A stretch of 64,000 nucleotides of DNA from CAVTWH01 sp963850915 (GCA_963850915.1 CAWKND010000010.1:1015496-1079495), one strand, 5' to 3'; positions 48,491-56,884 are shown, numbered from the stretch's first letter. Program-made: numbers and translations. Notes: a model not told the origin generated them from the letters alone.

Positions 48491-49072
48491 TTACAGGTAC
48501 TGGCCGGGCGTACTGCCACCGTTGTTGCTGTTGCTGTTCTGTTCGCTGCCGGCCGGGCCGGGCAGGTTGCCCATCGGCAGTGCCGGGCGGCCACGCATCT
48601 GCTCCAGCTGCATCCGGGCCGCCATCTGCTGGGCGACCAGTGCTGCCTGGATGCCGTGGAAGAGCCCCTCCAGCCAGCCGACGAGCTGGGCCTGGGCGAT
48701 GCGCAGTTCGTCCACGGTGGGTACCCGGTCGGCCTCGAACGGCAGGGTCAGCCGCTCCAGCTCGTCGCGCAGTTCGGGGGCGAGCCCGTCCTCCAGCTCG
48801 ACGATCGAGCGCCGGTGGATCTCGCTGAGCCGCTGCCGGCCGGCCTCGTCCAGCGGCGCGGTGCGTACCTCCTCCAGCAGCTGTTTGATCATGCTGCCGA
48901 TCCGCATCACCTTCGCCGGCTGCTCGACCAGGGTCGCCGGGTCCTCGGCCGAGTTTTCGCCGTCGGGGAGCGTCATCGTGCCGACCGGCTGCCCGTCCGG
49001 GCCGAGGACGACGACGGTACGCGGGTCGGCGGTGCGGTCAGCGGCGGCGCGGTCAGCGGTGGGTTCGGTCAT
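48491..49072 (-). CDS. bpa: Bacterial proteasome activator Bpa
   Basis: A 193-residue ATP-independent activator that forms a ring on the 20S proteasome and feeds it unfolded proteins. The family core is MIKQLLEEVRTAPLDEAGRQ, RLSEIHRRSIVELEDGLAPE, LRDELERLTLPFEADRVPT, DELRIAQAQLVGWLEGLFHG and IQAALVAQQMAARMQLEQMR. The chain ends in GQYL, the terminal motif that docks into the proteasome. An acidic, disordered N-terminus precedes (about 50 residues). ATG 49072 was chosen because it begins MTEPTADR. It leads a three-gene operon with two unknown proteins. The window has no proteasome genes. Confidence 0.93.
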   Translation of the reverse strand: MTEPTADRAAADRTADPRTVVVLGPDGQPVGTMTLPDGENSAEDPATLVEQPAKVMRIGSMIKQLLEEVRTAPLDEAGRQRLSEIHRRSIVELEDGLAPELRDELERLTLPFEADRVPTVDELRIAQAQLVGWLEGLFHGIQAALVAQQMAARMQLEQMRGRPALPMGNLPGPAGSEQNSNSNNGGSTPGQYL

Positions 49073-49131
49073 GCCCGCCATCTTCCCCCACCCCCGCCAG
49101 CGCCCGGTCTCCACCCGGTACCCCAGGGCGG

Positions 49132-51249
49132 TCACTTGCCCGGGGGCAGGGCGTAGCCGGCGGTGCCGTGCCAGTACAGGGTCCAGCCGGCGGGTACGTA
49201 GGTGGCCCGGCAGTCGGCCTCCGGCACGGTACAGATGATCGCGTCCATCTTGGCGCCGTCCGCCCGCGGGTGGTTCGGCATCAGTGACTGGAGCGCTTCG
49301 ATGTCGACCCCGGGCATCAGATACCAGAAGGGGTACTCCCAGGTGTTCGAGTCCTGGGCCAGGCCGACAGTCTTGGCGCCCGACGCGCGTACCTGCTCGG
49401 CCACGTAGACGTAGTCGTCGCGCCACTCCTCGCGACGGTTGAACATCGCCTTGGCGCCGTGCGCGGTGAACACCGAGTTCCCGCCGACCAACCGGCGTGG
49501 CCAGCCGTACCCGACCGCGAGCCAGCCCGCGCCGCCGCCGACCGCGAGCGCCCCGACCGCGACCCAGGCCACGATCCGCCGCCGCGCCCCGTGCCCGGTC
49601 GGCACCGGCTCCGCCTGGTCGTCGGCGGCGGCCGAGTCAGGAGCGGGTGGCGGGAAACCCTTGCGTAGCAACGAATCCACCCAGAGACCGGCGAGCGGGG
49701 CGCCGAGTACGAGGGCGTAGAGGAAGAGCCGGTTGCCCCACGGCTGCCACTTGATGATCACGGGGTAGAGCAGTGCGCCGAGCCAGAACGCCAGAGCGTA
49801 CCCGCGGGCGGCGGTGGCGTACCCGGCGTCGACCACGCGCCGCGGGCGTACCGCGATGACCAGCGCGCCGAGGAGTACCAGCGCCGCCTGGACGGGGTAC
49901 GAGACGGAGTCCTCGTCGGGTCGCCAGGAGATCGACGGGAAGGTGGTACCCACGAATGTGATCTTCGGGTCCTGCGGGTTGACGTGCAGCGCGTCGGCCA
50001 GCCCGGTCACGGCGTGGGCCGCGGCGCTGTTCACCGGGGCGAGTGGCGTCTCGAAGGCGGTGTGCAGGATGCGCGCGCCGTTGACCAGGATCGCGGCCGG
50101 GTCGTGGCGCTGCATGGACAGCGAGTTGCGGGAGTAGTCGGGGCCGAGCGGGTTGCCCCACTCCTCGTTGGTCCGGTGCAGGTACGGCCCGGTGATCAAG
50201 GCCGCCACCAGGATGATCGCCGCGCTCGCCAGCAGGGTCCGGGCCACCCGGCGGACCACCGTGTGCAGCTCGGCGCTCTGTGCCAGGCGCAGCTGGGCCA
50301 CGCCCCACAACAGCAGCAGCGGCCCGGCGGCCAGCAGCCCGGTCGGCTTGGTGACCGCGACCAGTCCGGTGGCGCCGCCGAGCAGCAGCATCGCCGGGAA
50401 CGCGGTACGCCGGCCCAGCTCGTCGACGACCAGCATGCCCAGCGCCGCCACCCAGGCCGCGCAGACCAGGTCGGTCTGGGTACTGCTCGCCTCCATTGCC
50501 ACCATCGGCGTGGTACCCACGACGAACGCGGTGAGCAGCTGGGCCCGGCGCGAACCGCCCAGCCGACCGGTGATCCGGGACGTCGCGAGTACGCAGCCCA
50601 GCCCGGCCGACCACTGCACCAGGTTGTACAGGCGGGGGCCGCCGGTGAGCAGGCGCAGCTGCAGGAGCAGGTACTCGGCGCCGGGGGAGAACGAGTTCTG
50701 CCGGTGGATCCGGGTGGCGAAGAAGCCGACGTTGTGGTTGACCGCCCAGTGTTCGATCTTGGGCAGGTGGTAGGTCATCGAGTCGAAGTTGTTCGGTGGG
50801 GACAGGATGGCTACCAGCAGCTCGGCCAGCATCAGCCCGGCCAGGGCCAGCACGAGTACCCGCTCCCACCGCCCCGCCCCGGCCCAGAGCGCGCGCACCC
50901 TGGGTACCGGGGCGGGCCACGCACGGCCGCCCCGGCGCCACCGCAGCGCTGCAGCGCCGAGCGCGATCAGGAAGCCAACAGCCCAGGTCAAGGCCATGAT
51001 CGGCAGGGTGAGCAGGTTCCCGGCGCCGAGCAGCTCCACCGAGCCGACGGTGAGCGCGCCGACCAGCACACCTGCCTGTACCAGGGCGAGCCGGAGGGGG
51101 GCGAATGCCGGGCCGGCCGGGCGCAGCGCGTACGCGGTCAGCACGATCGCGCCGAGCGGGAGGAGCGCCAGGGGTAGGAGCATCCGGATAGTAAATACGG
51201 TGCCGCTGGGCTCCGCGCCAGTACCCGGTACCCGAAAATTACTGCGCAA
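49132..51249 (-). CDS. GT-C membrane glycosyltransferase, GT39/PMT-like
   Basis: A protein of 705 residues from TTG 51249 or 683 from ATG 51183, with about thirteen helices. The first large loop carries SPPNNFDSMTYHLPKIEHWA, with the Asp typical of GT-C catalytic loops, followed by NSFSPGAEYLLLQLRLLTGG and STQTDLVCAAWVAALGML. The C-terminal ~100 residues are an external domain with two cysteines in IICTVPEADCRATYVPAG that may be disulfide-bonded. It probably uses polyprenyl-phosphate sugar made by the divergent DPM1-like gene at 51306. Neither start has a good ribosome site; ATG 51183 gives the neater signal-anchor. Confidence 0.82.
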   Translation of the reverse strand: MRSNFRVPGTGAEPSGTVFTIRMLLPLALLPLGAIVLTAYALRPAGPAFAPLRLALVQAGVLVGALTVGSVELLGAGNLLTLPIMALTWAVGFLIALGAAALRWRRGGRAWPAPVPRVRALWAGAGRWERVLVLALAGLMLAELLVAILSPPNNFDSMTYHLPKIEHWAVNHNVGFFATRIHRQNSFSPGAEYLLLQLRLLTGGPRLYNLVQWSAGLGCVLATSRITGRLGGSRRAQLLTAFVVGTTPMVAMEASSTQTDLVCAAWVAALGMLVVDELGRRTAFPAMLLLGGATGLVAVTKPTGLLAAGPLLLLWGVAQLRLAQSAELHTVVRRVARTLLASAAIILVAALITGPYLHRTNEEWGNPLGPDYSRNSLSMQRHDPAAILVNGARILHTAFETPLAPVNSAAAHAVTGLADALHVNPQDPKITFVGTTFPSISWRPDEDSVSYPVQAALVLLGALVIAVRPRRVVDAGYATAARGYALAFWLGALLYPVIIKWQPWGNRLFLYALVLGAPLAGLWVDSLLRKGFPPPAPDSAAADDQAEPVPTGHGARRRIVAWVAVGALAVGGGAGWLAVGYGWPRRLVGGNSVFTAHGAKAMFNRREEWRDDYVYVAEQVRASGAKTVGLAQDSNTWEYPFWYLMPGVDIEALQSLMPNHPRADGAKMDAIICTVPEADCRATYVPAGWTLYWHGTAGYALPPGK

Positions 51250-51305
51250 CCCGCCGGGGGTCGTAAGCTGGTGCCGATTTCGTCGCCCACCCGCGGAGCA
51301 GTGCT

Positions 51306-51995
51306 GTGAAGCTGTCGATCCTGATGCCGGTCTACAACGAGGAGGCCCGGCTCCCCGAGGCGCTCAAGCAGGCCCTCGCGGTGGACTACCCGTGCGACGT
51401 CGAGCTGGTCATCGTGGATGACGGCAGTACCGACGGCACCCGCGAGATCCTGGCCGGCGTGGATGATCCGCGGGTCCGGCTGGTCCCGCACGAGAAGAAC
51501 AAGGGCAAGGGCGCCGCGATCATGACCGCGGTGACCGCCGCCGCCGGCGACTTCATGGTCATCCTGGACGCCGATCTGGAGTACGACCCCACCGACATCC
51601 CGCGCCTGCTGGTACCGGTGCTCGAGGGGCGAACCAAGGTGGTGTACGGCAACCGCACCTTCGGCAGCCACTCCTCCTTCTCCTACTGGTACGTGATGGG
51701 CAACAAGGCGGTCACCACGGCCGCCAACATCCTCTACAACTGCTACCTCGGCGACCTGGAGACCTGCTTCAAGTTGATGCCGGTCGAGCTCTACCGCTCG
51801 CTGAACATCAAGTCGCGGGGCTTCGGCATGGAGGCGGAGGTGACCGGCAAGTTGCTGCGCCGCCGGATCCGCCCGTACGAGGTACCCATCAGCTACCACG
51901 CGCGCTCCCGCGAAGAGGGCAAGAAGATCACCTGGCGGGACGGCGTCGAGGCGCTGTGGATCCTCGGCCGCGAGCGGGTACGCGGCGTCAAGTAG
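51306..51995 (+). CDS. Glycosyltransferase family 2, polyprenyl-phosphate sugar synthase-like
   Basis: A 229-residue GT-A enzyme resembling dolichol-phosphate mannose synthases without a membrane tail. SILMPVYNEEARLPEALKQA, ELVIVDDGSTDGTREIL, NKGKGAAIMTAVTAAAGDFM and VILDADLEYDPTDIPRLL (with the DAD metal motif) are followed by FGMEAEVTGKLLRRRIRPYE and ISYHARSREEGKKITWRDG. It would load a sugar onto polyprenyl phosphate in the cytoplasm for the divergent GT-C enzyme. GTG 51306 is the start, beginning MKLSILMPVYN. Confidence 0.92.
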   Translation: MKLSILMPVYNEEARLPEALKQALAVDYPCDVELVIVDDGSTDGTREILAGVDDPRVRLVPHEKNKGKGAAIMTAVTAAAGDFMVILDADLEYDPTDIPRLLVPVLEGRTKVVYGNRTFGSHSSFSYWYVMGNKAVTTAANILYNCYLGDLETCFKLMPVELYRSLNIKSRGFGMEAEVTGKLLRRRIRPYEVPISYHARSREEGKKITWRDGVEALWILGRERVRGVK

Positions 51996-52020
51996 CTCCC
52001 TCATCACCGCCGCAGCAGGG

Positions 52021-52034
52021 TAAGGTCGCGCTCA
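52021..52034 (+). promoter_or_regulatory. Leaderless-type -10 box TAAGGT before ATG 52034
   Basis: TAAGGT (52021-52026), seven spacer bases, then ATG 52034, without a ribosome site. Confidence 0.5.
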
Positions 52035-52660
52035 TGCAGCCCGACCCCCAGGCGCAGCAGCCTGCCCTCCGGATTACTGACACGGATCGCGAGCGCGCCG
52101 CTGAGGTGCTGGAGCGGGCCTGCGGCGAGGGCCGGTTGACGCTGGAGGAGTTCAGCGCCCGGGTCGGCGCCGTCTGGGCAGCCCAGGACTCCACCGAGTT
52201 GGCGCACACCACCGCCGATCTGGTGCAGGAGCAGCCGGTCGTCGGTACCACCCAGACGCTGGAGAAGATCGTCAACGTCTTCTCCAGCAGCAAACGCCAG
52301 GGCCGCTGGCGGCTGCTGCGGCAGGTGCGGGTGGTCAACGTCTTCGGCGAGACCGAACTGGATCTGCGCGACGCCACTCCCTCCGGCGAGGCACTCGGCG
52401 CCGAGGTGATCGAGATCGGCGGTACCAACGTGTTCGGGTCGGTGCTGGTCATCGTGCCCGAGGGCGTCGAGGTCGAGCTGACCGGCGCGATGGTCTTCGG
52501 CGGCCACAAGATGCGGCTGGCACCGGTACCGCGGCTGGCGGGTACGCCGGTGATCCGGGTGAATGTCGCGACCGTCTTCGGTGAGACCCGGGTGGAGAGC
52601 CGTGGCCCCCACTCGGGCTCGCCGCTGGCCCGGTGGCTGCGCGGGGTGTTGGAGCCGTAG
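52034..52660 (+). CDS. DUF1707 (SHOCT-like) and LiaF/YvqF-type C-terminal domain protein
   Basis: A 208-residue protein. The N-terminal DUF1707 domain, LRITDTDRERAAEVLERACG then EGRLTLEEFSARVGAVWAAQ, is followed by beta-rich sequence VVNVFGETELDLRDA, IEIGGTNVFGSVLVIVPEGV and TGAMVFGGHKMRL, repeated strands like the C-terminal LiaF-type domain. Such proteins are frequent in actinomycetes and are linked by analogy to envelope stress; no membrane helix is present here. It converges on the minisatellite-bearing gene with a 14-base gap. Confidence 0.88.
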   Translation: MQPDPQAQQPALRITDTDRERAAEVLERACGEGRLTLEEFSARVGAVWAAQDSTELAHTTADLVQEQPVVGTTQTLEKIVNVFSSSKRQGRWRLLRQVRVVNVFGETELDLRDATPSGEALGAEVIEIGGTNVFGSVLVIVPEGVEVELTGAMVFGGHKMRLAPVPRLAGTPVIRVNVATVFGETRVESRGPHSGSPLARWLRGVLEP

Positions 52661-52674
52661 CGCCGCCCGGCCGT

Positions 52675-53204
52675 TCACCGGGTCGGCGTACGGCCGCGTA
52701 GCCAGCCGAGGAAGCGCTGGTGGAGCAGGCCAGCGGGCAGCTCGGCAAGGTCCTGGACGGCGTCGACGAGGTGCGCTGCCAGGTAGCGCGCGAGTGGCAG
52801 GGTGTCGGTCGGGTGCTCGGCGACGAGCTGCGCGCGCCGGGACGGGCAGGGCCACGGCAGTGCGCAGCAGGTACAGCTCCAGGCCGGTCGATCCGGGGTG
52901 TGCGTGGTCACGGCTCGTGCCCCGGTTCGCGGCCTGGTTCGCGGCCTGGTTCGCGGCCTGGTTCGTGGCCTGGTTCGCGGCCTGGTTCGTGGCCTGGTTC
53001 GTGGCCTGGTTCGCGGCCTGGTTCGTGGGCCGGTTCGTGGCCTGGCTCTGGGGCGATCGGCAGCGCCAGCCATGCCTGCCGGACCGGGCAGGGCAGCTGG
53101 CTGCCACAGCGGCAGCGGAACCGCAGTCGGGCCCAGCGCCACTGGCGCCGGTGCAGGCGCCCGATGGCGGCGCGGTAGGCGGCGAGGTAGTCGGAGTGCG
53201 GCAT
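52675..53204 (-). pseudogene. Cysteine-rich conserved protein split by a 12-base minisatellite and frameshift
   Basis: The N-terminal part from ATG 53204, MPHSDYLAAYRAAIGRLHRR then FRCRCGSQLPCPVRQ, and the C-terminal part ending at 52675, PAWSCTCCALPWPCPSR then AGLLHQRFLGWLRGR, are the two halves of one actinobacterial family with paired CxC and CxxC motifs, probably metal-binding. They lie in different frames. Between them is a run of ten 12-base units, which reads as GHEPGREP repeats in the first frame and RPRTRPRT in the second. One single-base change next to the repeats must separate them. Either the gene is dead, or the assembly is wrong in this repeat. Function of the intact family is unknown. 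Confidence 0.72.
52924..53043. repeat. Minisatellite, ten 12-base units (GGTTCGYGGCCT)
   Basis: Ten uninterrupted units of GGTTCGCGGCCT or GGTTCGTGGCCT (unit nine ends GGGCC). Because 12 is a multiple of three, copy-number change keeps the frame. All units carry the C/T variant at one position only. The run has no stop in several frames on both strands. Confidence 0.95.
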
Positions 53205-53388
53205 GGATGGCTCCTGACCGGGGCTCCTGGGGGCTGTTGGTACGAACCTAGGGATCGCGGCAGCCGTTGGGAGGGGCCAGAAGGTGGGCCAAATGCATCG
53301 ATGACCGTGGAAGTAGCTCGGCGGGTACCAGGTAACGGGTCGCGCCGGGACATCGTCCTGACACCCGGGTCGGTTAGCATCGGCCACT

Positions 53389-53547
53389 ATGGAGGCTGTC
53401 AAGCCGTGGCAGATCATTGTGCTGCTCGCGGCACTGTGCTGTCTGGTGGTGGTCGGCGGCGCGGTCGTCGGAATGGTAATGCTGATCAAGAACACCAAGC
53501 CCAGGCAGCCGCGGCCACCGGTCGAGGAAGGCTCGCAAGTTTTGTAG
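53389..53547 (+). CDS. Small single-helix membrane protein (52 aa)
   Basis: ATG 53389 opens a 52-residue protein: a short polar start MEAVKPWQ, one long hydrophobic helix (IIVLLAALCCLVVVGGAVVG, about 9-28, extending to LI), then the basic, Pro-rich tail KNTKPRQPRPPVEEGSQVL. TAGCAT lies eight bases upstream, a -10-like box for leaderless expression. Composition and topology fit a real small membrane protein. No family recognised. Confidence 0.6.
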   Translation: MEAVKPWQIIVLLAALCCLVVVGGAVVGMVMLIKNTKPRQPRPPVEEGSQVL

Positions 53548-53997
53548 TGCAACCATTCCGCCGCTCACCAGTCCCATCGGCACACGGGCAGCGCGGAGGG
53601 CGGCGGATGGGCGTACTGGGAATGGCTCGGGCCGGCCTCCACCACGCTGATCGCCGGGGCGTACGGCAACGGGGTACTGATCCCGCTGTTCCTGGTGTAC
53701 CGCACGGCCGGACGGGACAACGGACGGGTACTCAGCGGCCCGGTCGGCGAGGGACGGTGGATCACCGACGAGTACGCGACATCGATGCACCTCGCCGTCG
53801 GCGACACCGTCACCGTGCAGCTGAACCCGGGTCAGTCGGGCGGCGCGCCGGTACCAGGGTCAGCTCTGAATTGTTCGGTTTCGTCGGGCGGGCCGATCTG
53901 GTCCGCGCCGGCGCATCGCCCGTGCCCACCCGGACGAGATCCTGCGCGACACGATCTGAACGCGGGTGGGCACACACTCCACTGTGGACGGTCGAGA
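53548..53997 (+). other. 450-base tract with a possible decayed reading frame
   Basis: Directly after the 52-residue gene, in the same frame, the sequence stays open and reads WAYWEWLGPASTTLIAGAYG, then VLIPLFLVYRTAGRDNGRV and TDEYATSMHLAVGDTVTVQL, which looks like coding sequence with a hydrophobic segment and a beta-rich end. There is no suitable start codon before it, and similarity fades after 53840. I take it as the remnant of a membrane protein, not an intact gene. Confidence 0.35.
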
Positions 53998-54606
53998 CTA
54001 TGGACGGTCGAGCAGCTCGGTGATCGCGGCGATGGCCTGGGCGTTGTCCTGGAACAGGATGGCGTGGATGCCGTACGCCTGGGCAGCCTCCACACAAACC
54101 GGTACGTCGTCCAGGAACACCATCTCGTCAGGCGCCACCCCGATTCGGGCACAGGTCAGCTCGTAGACCTGCGGCTCAGGCTTGCGGAAGCCGACCTCGT
54201 GCGTGTAGATGATCTCGTCGACCAGGTCCTCGAAGCCGTACGCGGCCTGTTCACGTTCGCGGGCGCCGACGAAGCTGTTGCTGAGGATTCCGGTACGCAG
54301 CCTCGGGCGCAGCGACCGGGCAAACTCGATCAGCTCGGTGTTGCCGGTACCCAGGTACTCCCGCCACACCTCGTCCATGAGTTCGGTGACGGTACCGGCA
54401 TCCAGGCCAAGTGCCTCGCCAAGCTGGGCGTGTACCTCGTCGAGGCTCAGCGTGCCGATGCTGCCACCGCGCCAGATCGGCCGGCTGCGCTCCCGGTACT
54501 CCTCGTCGGTCAGCCCGGAACGCTTGCACCACAAGGCATCGGTACCCAGGTCGGGGGTTATCTCCAACACCCCGCCGATGTCGAAGACCACCGCGCGTAC
54601 CACCAT
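53998..54606 (-). CDS. HAD-superfamily hydrolase, subfamily IA
   Basis: A 202-residue HAD enzyme. Motif I is VVFDIGGVLEITPDL, where the nucleophile Asp is present but the second acid-base Asp is replaced by Gly (D-x-G), as in the YihX/epoxide-hydrolase-like IA branch. Motif II is GILSNSF, motif III the lysine in GFRKPEPQVYEL, and motif IV VFLDDVPVCVEAAQAYG. The cap lies at about 15-85. AAGGAGG six bases before the ATG is a strong ribosome site. It probably acts on a sugar phosphate. Confidence 0.9.
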   Translation of the reverse strand: MVVRAVVFDIGGVLEITPDLGTDALWCKRSGLTDEEYRERSRPIWRGGSIGTLSLDEVHAQLGEALGLDAGTVTELMDEVWREYLGTGNTELIEFARSLRPRLRTGILSNSFVGAREREQAAYGFEDLVDEIIYTHEVGFRKPEPQVYELTCARIGVAPDEMVFLDDVPVCVEAAQAYGIHAILFQDNAQAIAAITELLDRP

Positions 54607-54700
54607 CTCCGCCTCCTTGACCGCAACCGTTGCGGAAAGCGTGCCGGGAGGGCGGCCGGCGGGCCATAGGCATTCCTGCCTACGCACCCGCCGCGGTGGT

Positions 54701-55159
54701 TCAGCCGGCCTGGCCGGGCGCCCGGGTGACCAGGTCGCCGTAGAAGCCGTGGATCTCGGTTACCACGCGCTGGAACGCGTCCAGGTCAATGGGTTTGGTC
54801 ACGTACGCGTTGGCGTGTGAGCCGTAGCTGCCGACGATGTCGGCGTACACGGCGGAGGTGGAGAAGACCACCACCGGGATGGTACGCAGCTGGTCGTCGG
54901 ACTTGATGGTGCTCAGTACCTCCCGACCACCCATCCGGGGCATGTTGAGGTCGAGCAGTACCAGGTCGGGTCGGGGTGCGTCGTCATACCCCTCCTCGCG
55001 GCGCAGGAAGGCCAGCGCCTCCACGCCGTCCCGGACGTGGTGCAGTTTCCCGGTGAGCTTGTGGGTGGTGAAGGCGTCCTCGACGAGCGCGACGTCGGCC
55101 GGGTCGTCCTCGGCGAGCAGAATCTGCAGCCTGTCGGGTGTCCGGTGCGCACTGGTCAT
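54701..55159 (-). CDS. Single-domain response regulator (CheY/Rcp1-like)
   Basis: A 152-residue receiver domain without an output domain. LQILLAEDDPADVALVEDAF has the acidic pair, LVLLDLNMPRMGGREVL the phosphorylation Asp, VVVFSTSAV the switch Ser/Thr and AYVTKPIDLDAFQRVV the Lys. The extended loop between the second helix and the phosphorylation site (FLRREEGYDDAPRPD) is typical of Rcp1-type regulators paired with phytochrome-like or hybrid kinases. No kinase gene is adjacent. GGAGGG lies eight bases before ATG 55159. Confidence 0.92.
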   Translation of the reverse strand: MTSAHRTPDRLQILLAEDDPADVALVEDAFTTHKLTGKLHHVRDGVEALAFLRREEGYDDAPRPDLVLLDLNMPRMGGREVLSTIKSDDQLRTIPVVVFSTSAVYADIVGSYGSHANAYVTKPIDLDAFQRVVTEIHGFYGDLVTRAPGQAG

Positions 55160-55512
55160 GATGAGCCCTCCTCTCCAGCATTGGCCGGCAAGGTACCGGC
55201 CGCAGGTAAACCCGGTTTCGGGCGTGCCACAGGGCGGCGCTTCCGGCTGGATTCGCCGCCCCGATATCAGGATTTCCCCGGCTCGCGGTTGACCAAACGG
55301 TGCCCCTCGCCACGGTACGACCCCGCAACATCTCTCACCTGCTGAATCAATTTGCAAAGCTGCCGCCCGGGGTCTGCCCCTTTACGCCGCATCGACCCGC
55401 CGCTAGCATCAGCCCACCCTTGCAAGACCCTGCAAAAATCCGTAATAACCGCCGGCTCATCCCGTGACCCATCCGTCCGGGGTACCCGTTCCTTCGCACT
55501 GTCCACAGTGGA
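55160..55512. other. Intergenic region with the amylase operator
   Basis: A 350-base tract holding the promoter side of the CheY-like gene and, at 55419-55436, a repeat resembling amylase regulatory sites. Between that site and the amylase remnant no signal peptide or start codon survives. Nothing else supported. Confidence 0.5.
55419..55436 (+). promoter_or_regulatory. MalR-type operator upstream of the amylase remnant
   Basis: CTTGCAAGACCCTGCAAA contains two TGCAA half-sites eight bases apart in the first and second half. Streptomyces amylase and maltose genes are controlled through similar direct repeats of (C)TTGCA(A/G) bound by the LacI-type regulator MalR. Its position about 100 bases before the amylase remnant fits. 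Confidence 0.5.
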
Positions 55513-55788
55513 GTGTTCCTCCCCGTCCCAGGAGCAACCCGCAGCTACCGGCTCGACAGCCGGTACGGCGACGCGCTCCAGTTCGCCGCCATGGTCCAGG
55601 TCTGCCACCTGGACGGGGTACGGGTCTACGTGGACGCGGTGGTCAACCACATGACCGGCCAGCCGACCGGTGGCGTGGGCAGCGCCGGTACCGCCTTCGG
55701 CAAGTACTCCTACCCCGGCCTGTACGACAGCACCGACTTCCACCACTGCGGCCGCGACGGCGACGACTTCGACGACACCTGGCGGTAG
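55513..55788 (+). pseudogene. Alpha-amylase internal fragment
   Basis: About 85 residues match the N-terminal quarter of secreted actinobacterial alpha-amylases (GH13): SYRLDSRYGDALQFAAMVQV, CHLDGVRVYVDAVVNHMTG (conserved region I, D-A-V-x-N-H), and then GTAFGKYSYPGLYDSTDFHH, CGRDGDDFDD, followed by a stop. The signal peptide and first strand are missing upstream, and regions II-IV with the catalytic residues are absent. It cannot be an active enzyme. The flanking operator suggests a deletion removed most of a regulated amylase gene. Confidence 0.85.
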
Positions 55789-55882
55789 CCCGGTAGAGAC
55801 CGCTGGTCCGGCGGGGTGGGGTCCTCGTGGAGGGTGCCGCCCCGCCCCGTCGGACCAGCCCCGTTGTGCTCGCGCCCGCCGA

Positions 55883-56808
55883 TCAGCCGGCGGGCGAGGC
55901 GCTGAGCGCGGCGACCCACGGCTGGCTGGTCATGAAGCCTTCAACGGCGTAGACGTACCACCAGTTCGGCAGGTCGGTCTGGTTCTTCAGCGCGTTGTCG
56001 ATAACCCCGAACCCTTGCTGGTACGCGGCGATCACCACGTCCAGCAGTACCAGCTTGTCCGGGTCACCCTTCAACGAATAGTTCTTCGCGAAGTACTTGT
56101 CGCCGAAGTACCGGACCAGCCATTCCAGGTATTCGGCGCCGATCGCGATGTTGCCGGTCAACGAGGTGATGCTGAAGCTGGTGTCGCACTGGCACTGCTC
56201 GTTCATCCAGGTCGCGGTGTCCGGCATGACCTGCATCGTGCCGGTACCCCCGTCGCACGCCTTGATGGTCGACTGCCAGCCGCTCTCCTCCCAGCCGACC
56301 GCCTCCATCAACTCGGGGCGCAGCACGATCCCGTTGCCCCAATACGCTTTCGCGGCCGAGGACAGCAGCGCCGACTTGACGTCGGCGAGCGGAGCGATGG
56401 TCCGGTGAGGCTCGGGCAGCCGGCCGGCTTGGGGCTGCCGGGCGGCGTGGCCGGCGGTACCGCCGGCGGCGTCGGGCCGGAGACAGGGGCGGCGCTGAGC
56501 GACGGCTTGGGCTTGGGTTTCGCCTTGGTCGGCTTGGGACTCGCCTTTGACGGGCTGGGGGTACTCGTCGGCGATGGGCTGTCCGTCGGTGTGGGGTTGC
56601 TGGTACTGGCTGTCGCACTCGGGCTCGGGGTGCTGCCCAGCGCGTTCGGGGCGTTGTAGCTGACCGGATCGGGCCGCATCACGTACCACGCGCCAGCCAG
56701 TACCACCGCGACGGCGACAACAGCGGCGATGAGTACCGGCCCCCACCGCCCACGTAACAGCGCCGCCGCCGGACCCCGTCCGTCCCGTACCCGTTGAGCC
56801 CCGACCAT
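55883..56808 (-). pseudogene. Lytic transglycosylase-like protein with a frameshift
   Basis: ATG 56808 begins MVGAQRVRDGRGPAAALL, with a helix (VLIAAVVAVAVVLAGAWYV) and a long Pro/Ser/Thr/Lys linker up to PPGSPKPAGCP. Near 56410-56425 the frame ends its resemblance to secreted enzymes and the next frame continues with DVKSALLSSAAKAYWGNGIV, LMEAVGWEESGWQSTIKACD, GTGTMQVMPDTATWMNEQ and NIAIGAEYLEWLVRYFGDKY to 55883. That part is an SLT-like domain with catalytic Glu in WEESGW and the G-x-M-Q-V-M-P motif. Single-base correction restores one ~308-residue membrane-anchored muramidase. The protein would act on peptidoglycan outside the membrane. Confidence 0.8.
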
Positions 56809-56884
56809 AGCCGACAGGCCAGCTTGATCGATGTCCCTGTACTCGGCCGGCCACAGTCTGCAGTTGCTGTAACGGCGGCTGACG

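Noticed and set aside
52924..53043. Possible CRISPR array
   Set aside because: The 12-base units are contiguous without spacers, and no cas genes are present.
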